Source of the DNA: Crambe crambe
Taxonomy: Eukaryota; Porifera; Demospongiae; Poecilosclerida; Crambeidae
DNA length: 64,000 nucleotides
Reading direction: 5' to 3'
NCBI GenBank assembly: GCA_963924555.1
Contig: OZ004594.1
Span: 3,317,563-3,381,562 of the forward strand
Part shown: positions 60,953-64,000 of the stretch, in pieces
How positions within the stretch are numbered: the first letter of the stretch is position 1
How the letters are laid out: each line of letters opens with the position of its first letter
Translations under genes and position numbers: made by a program
Notes under the pieces: model-generated
Databases searched by the model: none
The model's input: the letters and a program-made list of their open reading frames with translations, nothing else
What the model was told of the DNA's origin: nothing

Positions 60953-63900
60953 TTAGGTACCGCCTTCTGTGGTGTAGCAATACTTAGCAGCAATTCTATT
61001 CAGTCCGATATTTTCCAGAGCCCTTGCAAGCACTTCATAGTTAAAATCCCTTCCTTTCCACTCTTGGAGAACTTCAAATGCTTTCAAGTGTTCATTCTTC
61101 CCTTCATGTCGACTGACCCTATTCATTATCGTTGGATAGGTAAGTCCCAGACTGATTCCCAGATCCAGGTATCTGGATCCACACTCATGAGAGATACTCA
61201 TCAATTCTTTATCAGTAATCTCAAAGTCGTGATCCCGTATTGAGAGTGAGAGTTTACATCTTGGGGTGTCAACAGGGAGAGATAACCCGCTTTCCCTTTT
61301 TCTCTTTCTCAACCACTGCCCACTTTCCGTCTGATTTTGAAGATCCGGGTCAGTACATGCAGTGTCCATGAAATGTTCCGGCACAGGACTTCGTGGTGGT
61401 GTGAAGTCTGTAAAGAAAAAATATTTTCCTGTGTAAATTTTGGAGTAACTATGTAGTGAAGAGGTCAGTTCACCCTGCCCACCACATAGTTCACACTACC
61501 CACCACACTTAAAATACGGACACTGTGCAGCTGGTCTGGCTATATATAGTGGGGTGAGCATGCATACTCAGTTTAACCAAGGTCATCATGAAAAGAAACT
61601 GCAACGTACCATTGGAACATAACATACAATACCTAGTGTGGGGCGCTTGCCCCAGTTACAATCTTGGCCAATTACAAACTACTGGTCTACAACTCACCAG
61701 GGTTTTGAAATCTAGTAAAACCTGCTGAAGGCATTACTGGTGTGCTTGTTTGGGTACTTGCTGGAATGGTCGAAGAGGGCTATGAATTTGCACACAATAA
61801 TAATATTAGTAAGATCATAAATAATGGATCCTTGAAAATACAACTTACCATAATCAGATTGAATGATTTATAAATGGGATTTGTCTCTTCCCACTGAATG
61901 AAACGAACTTTCCCTAAAACCTGGCCTTCTTGCAGAGGTAGGGGCACATCTGACTTTAGATTCAATACAAATTCAAATCGCTCACAGAAATCCTCACCGA
62001 TGAAGTTCACAATTTTACCATCACTTTCAAGTTTCTCTCCAACACTTTCGTTAGCAGAAAACAAGCCTTCGATTCTCACATGCAAGTCGCCAATCCTCAG
62101 ATGCAAGCGTTTGGCACCGCTATCAGCAACAAGAAGCGGGTAATTGCCAGGAGGAACGAGAGGATCCCCAAATTTGTATACTAATACGACAAGTCCAAAC
62201 GTCAAGGACGGCCCGTGAGGATTGGACATGAAGGCTTGGAATCTTATTGAAATGTATTTTGATCGACTTGATAGCTGGTTATAAAGGGAGGCCGCACCCA
62301 GACCAAGTTTTTGCAGAGGAGCTGTGCAGATGCTCCAAAGAAATTCATACCAACTGAAGTGATCTGTCGTGAACTTTGCCACTATGTGATGTTTATTAGC
62401 TCCTGCATCATCTTCAAGCTTGAAGTCGATGTCCTCAACTTGGTTCCAGTCAGTGGGAACATCTGGATTACTTGCACTCCTTTGAGAATACCAAAGTGTC
62501 AATACCAATTCTGGAAAACGTGCTTTTATCTCAGCATAATGTGGTATGGGGATCGAAACTTGAACCGGACAATCAAATTCCATTCCATGTGGTTCTATTC
62601 CAATACAAGCAGAAGCTGGAGCATTGTCATTCGAGACTCTGTACGATCGATCACAGTAATAGGCAGTCCCCTTGATATCCACAGCTCCTCCCTGATTGCC
62701 GATGCTCCCACTTGGAATGTGTAAATTAAAACCAGGTAGCTCTGGAATGGAAAGATCTGCACTCATATTGGGTTGCACGGTGCACGATGCCGACGGATAC
62801 GGATATGAAATAATCCCTGCAAATAAGCTGAAATGATGTGTTGAGAACATGATGCGATCTTCAAAAATCTCGCATTTAGGATTCAAAGGTAACCACTTGG
62901 TCGTTTGGTACTGCTTTGTGTTGCTGCACATTGGAATCAAATTCATGGCGATCGAGTGATTATTTTTTGCACAGTGAGAAAGCACAATGATAGCAGGTTT
63001 GGAAGGAAAGGTAAGACCATGTGGAGTTACCCTAATAACAGGAGTTACCAGCAACTCGTTATCTTTCAGTATTGGATGCAAGGATATATCCTTGACTTCA
63101 CAAATTTCAATATCAGATACGCAATTGTCGGGAATATAGACTTTGAATAATTGGGTGCTTTTTTGCTCTGTGTAACCGTTAGGGACTTCATCAGGGTTAA
63201 ATTTGCGCCATGGAACGAATTCAGCAGAACCAAATTCTGATTCAGTATCTGAAGTCTCTGAGAATTCTATATCTGTTGGCATACTTGAAGTACTACCAGA
63301 TGAAATAGTTCGCCTGTTAGATTCATAACCACTCTCAACAGATCCTTGGTGGCTTAAAATATATCGCCGGAGATCACCACAGTTTTCCAAACTTGAAACA
63401 GAAATACTGGAAGTCCTTTTTATCCTGGGTCGTCTGTTTTCTTCCAAGGTGTGTGGCATCGGTAATGGCTCCACATTTAAGTAACTTCTCATCCTCCCAA
63501 CACCTTCTCTGCAGATTTCCTTTGGTATGTTCATAAGAGGATTGTTCAGCAACAAGCATTGCTTCAGGGATGGAATTTGGAGCAGAGCTGAAGGTATGTT
63601 ATGAATAACATTCCCCGAGAGGTTTAGGTAAGTCAGATACATTAAACGAGTTATTCCTTCAGGACAAGCTTCAAGTTTGTTTCGAGAGAGATCCAAATCT
63701 GTTAGATACTTTGGCCAAGAGATGTCGTCGCTCATCTTCAAACCACAAGATTTAGCATGCAGGATTTTAAGATTCACAAAGTGTCTGCAGAGTGAGTTTA
63801 TAGTTGAGCCATTGGCCATGCTGTAGCTAATGTCCAGCTGTGATATTTGAGAAGCATGAGGTTTCGATTGGGCCAACACTTCAGACAATGCTGGAGCTAG

Positions 63901-64000
63901 TATGAAGTTAGTTCCACGTAAATTTAAAGATTTGTTATTCAGATCTGGAGAGAGATGTGCAGATGGTGACGATACTTGCAGCTGATTGTAAATAGATTTC
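60953..64000 (-). CDS. PIDD1-like LRR-ZU5-death domain protein (5' end outside window)
   Basis: The frame is open to the right edge, so the N terminus is missing. Exons: 61849 to beyond 64000, 61698-61779, 60953-61407, joined in frame. Order: leucine-rich repeats (LNLRGTNFI, LTDLDLSRNKLEACPEGI, LTYLNLSGNVIHNIP); a spacer with Ser-rich text; two ZU5-type domains; a UPA-like region; a death domain near the end (LMSISHECGSRYLDLGISLG, VLQEWKG, VLARALENIGL). Both ZU5 domains end in HFS (62827-62835 and 62353-62361), the sequence at which PIDD1 cuts itself. PIDD1 assembles the PIDDosome with RAIDD and caspase-2. The fit to PIDD1 is by domain order and the HFS sites, so orthology is likely but not proven. 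A UNC5CL-like relative is the alternative. Confidence 0.82.

Noticed and set aside
61780-63888. Start codon at 63888 for the PIDD1-like gene
   Set aside because: That codon is TTG, and the frame stays open with leucine-rich-repeat sequence to the window edge, so the true start lies outside.

Overview
The window is animal nuclear DNA with short spliceosomal introns, AT-rich spacers, microsatellites and many small inverted-repeat elements. Gene content (SRCR receptors in tandem, a complete set of ciliary genes, PHF5A, DNAJC11, two death-domain proteins) and the compact layout suggest a demosponge, perhaps an Amphimedon-like one. That identification is inference. Gene structures below were built by hand from splice sites, reading phase and protein similarity recalled from memory. 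No database search was run.

Region 1 (1-33 kb, all on the + strand) is a tandem array of about eleven related units encoding type I membrane proteins. The usual layout is signal-peptide exon, two exons that together form one SRCR domain (or a Thr/Cys-rich stalk instead), one exon with stalk plus transmembrane helix, and one cytoplasmic-tail exon rich in YxxL/YxxI motifs. Ectodomain exons are joined in phase 1 and the tail exon in phase 2, so modules can be exchanged. Units that look intact are 5186-6643, 6876-8337, 8570-10014, 15150-16557, 17621-21447 and 31541-32859. Units that are broken or partial are 1-31, 2946-3166, 3622-4952, 11844-12622, 12975-14823 (split by a hAT-like element), 23464-24845, 25797-27502 and 29934-30713. 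Three tails carry a 48-bp coding minisatellite giving 7 or 12 copies of a 16-residue YHVL repeat. The last unit has two ITIM-consensus motifs instead. The array resembles a birth-and-death family of paired activating/inhibitory-type receptors, possibly for immune or self-recognition use.

Region 2 (33.4-64 kb) is gene-dense and single-copy. From left to right: a KATNIP-like gene (-), head-to-head with DNAJC11 (+); IFT27 (+); an ankyrin-ROCO protein with two death domains (+); BBS1 (-); a KIF19-like kinesin-8 (-), head-to-head with PHF5A (+); and the 3' part of a PIDD1-like LRR-ZU5-death protein (-) that runs off the right edge. Four of these (KATNIP, IFT27, BBS1, KIF19) are ciliary genes lying within 26 kb of each other. 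Introns carry a shared family of elements ending in ACAGTGGAACCTC or close variants.
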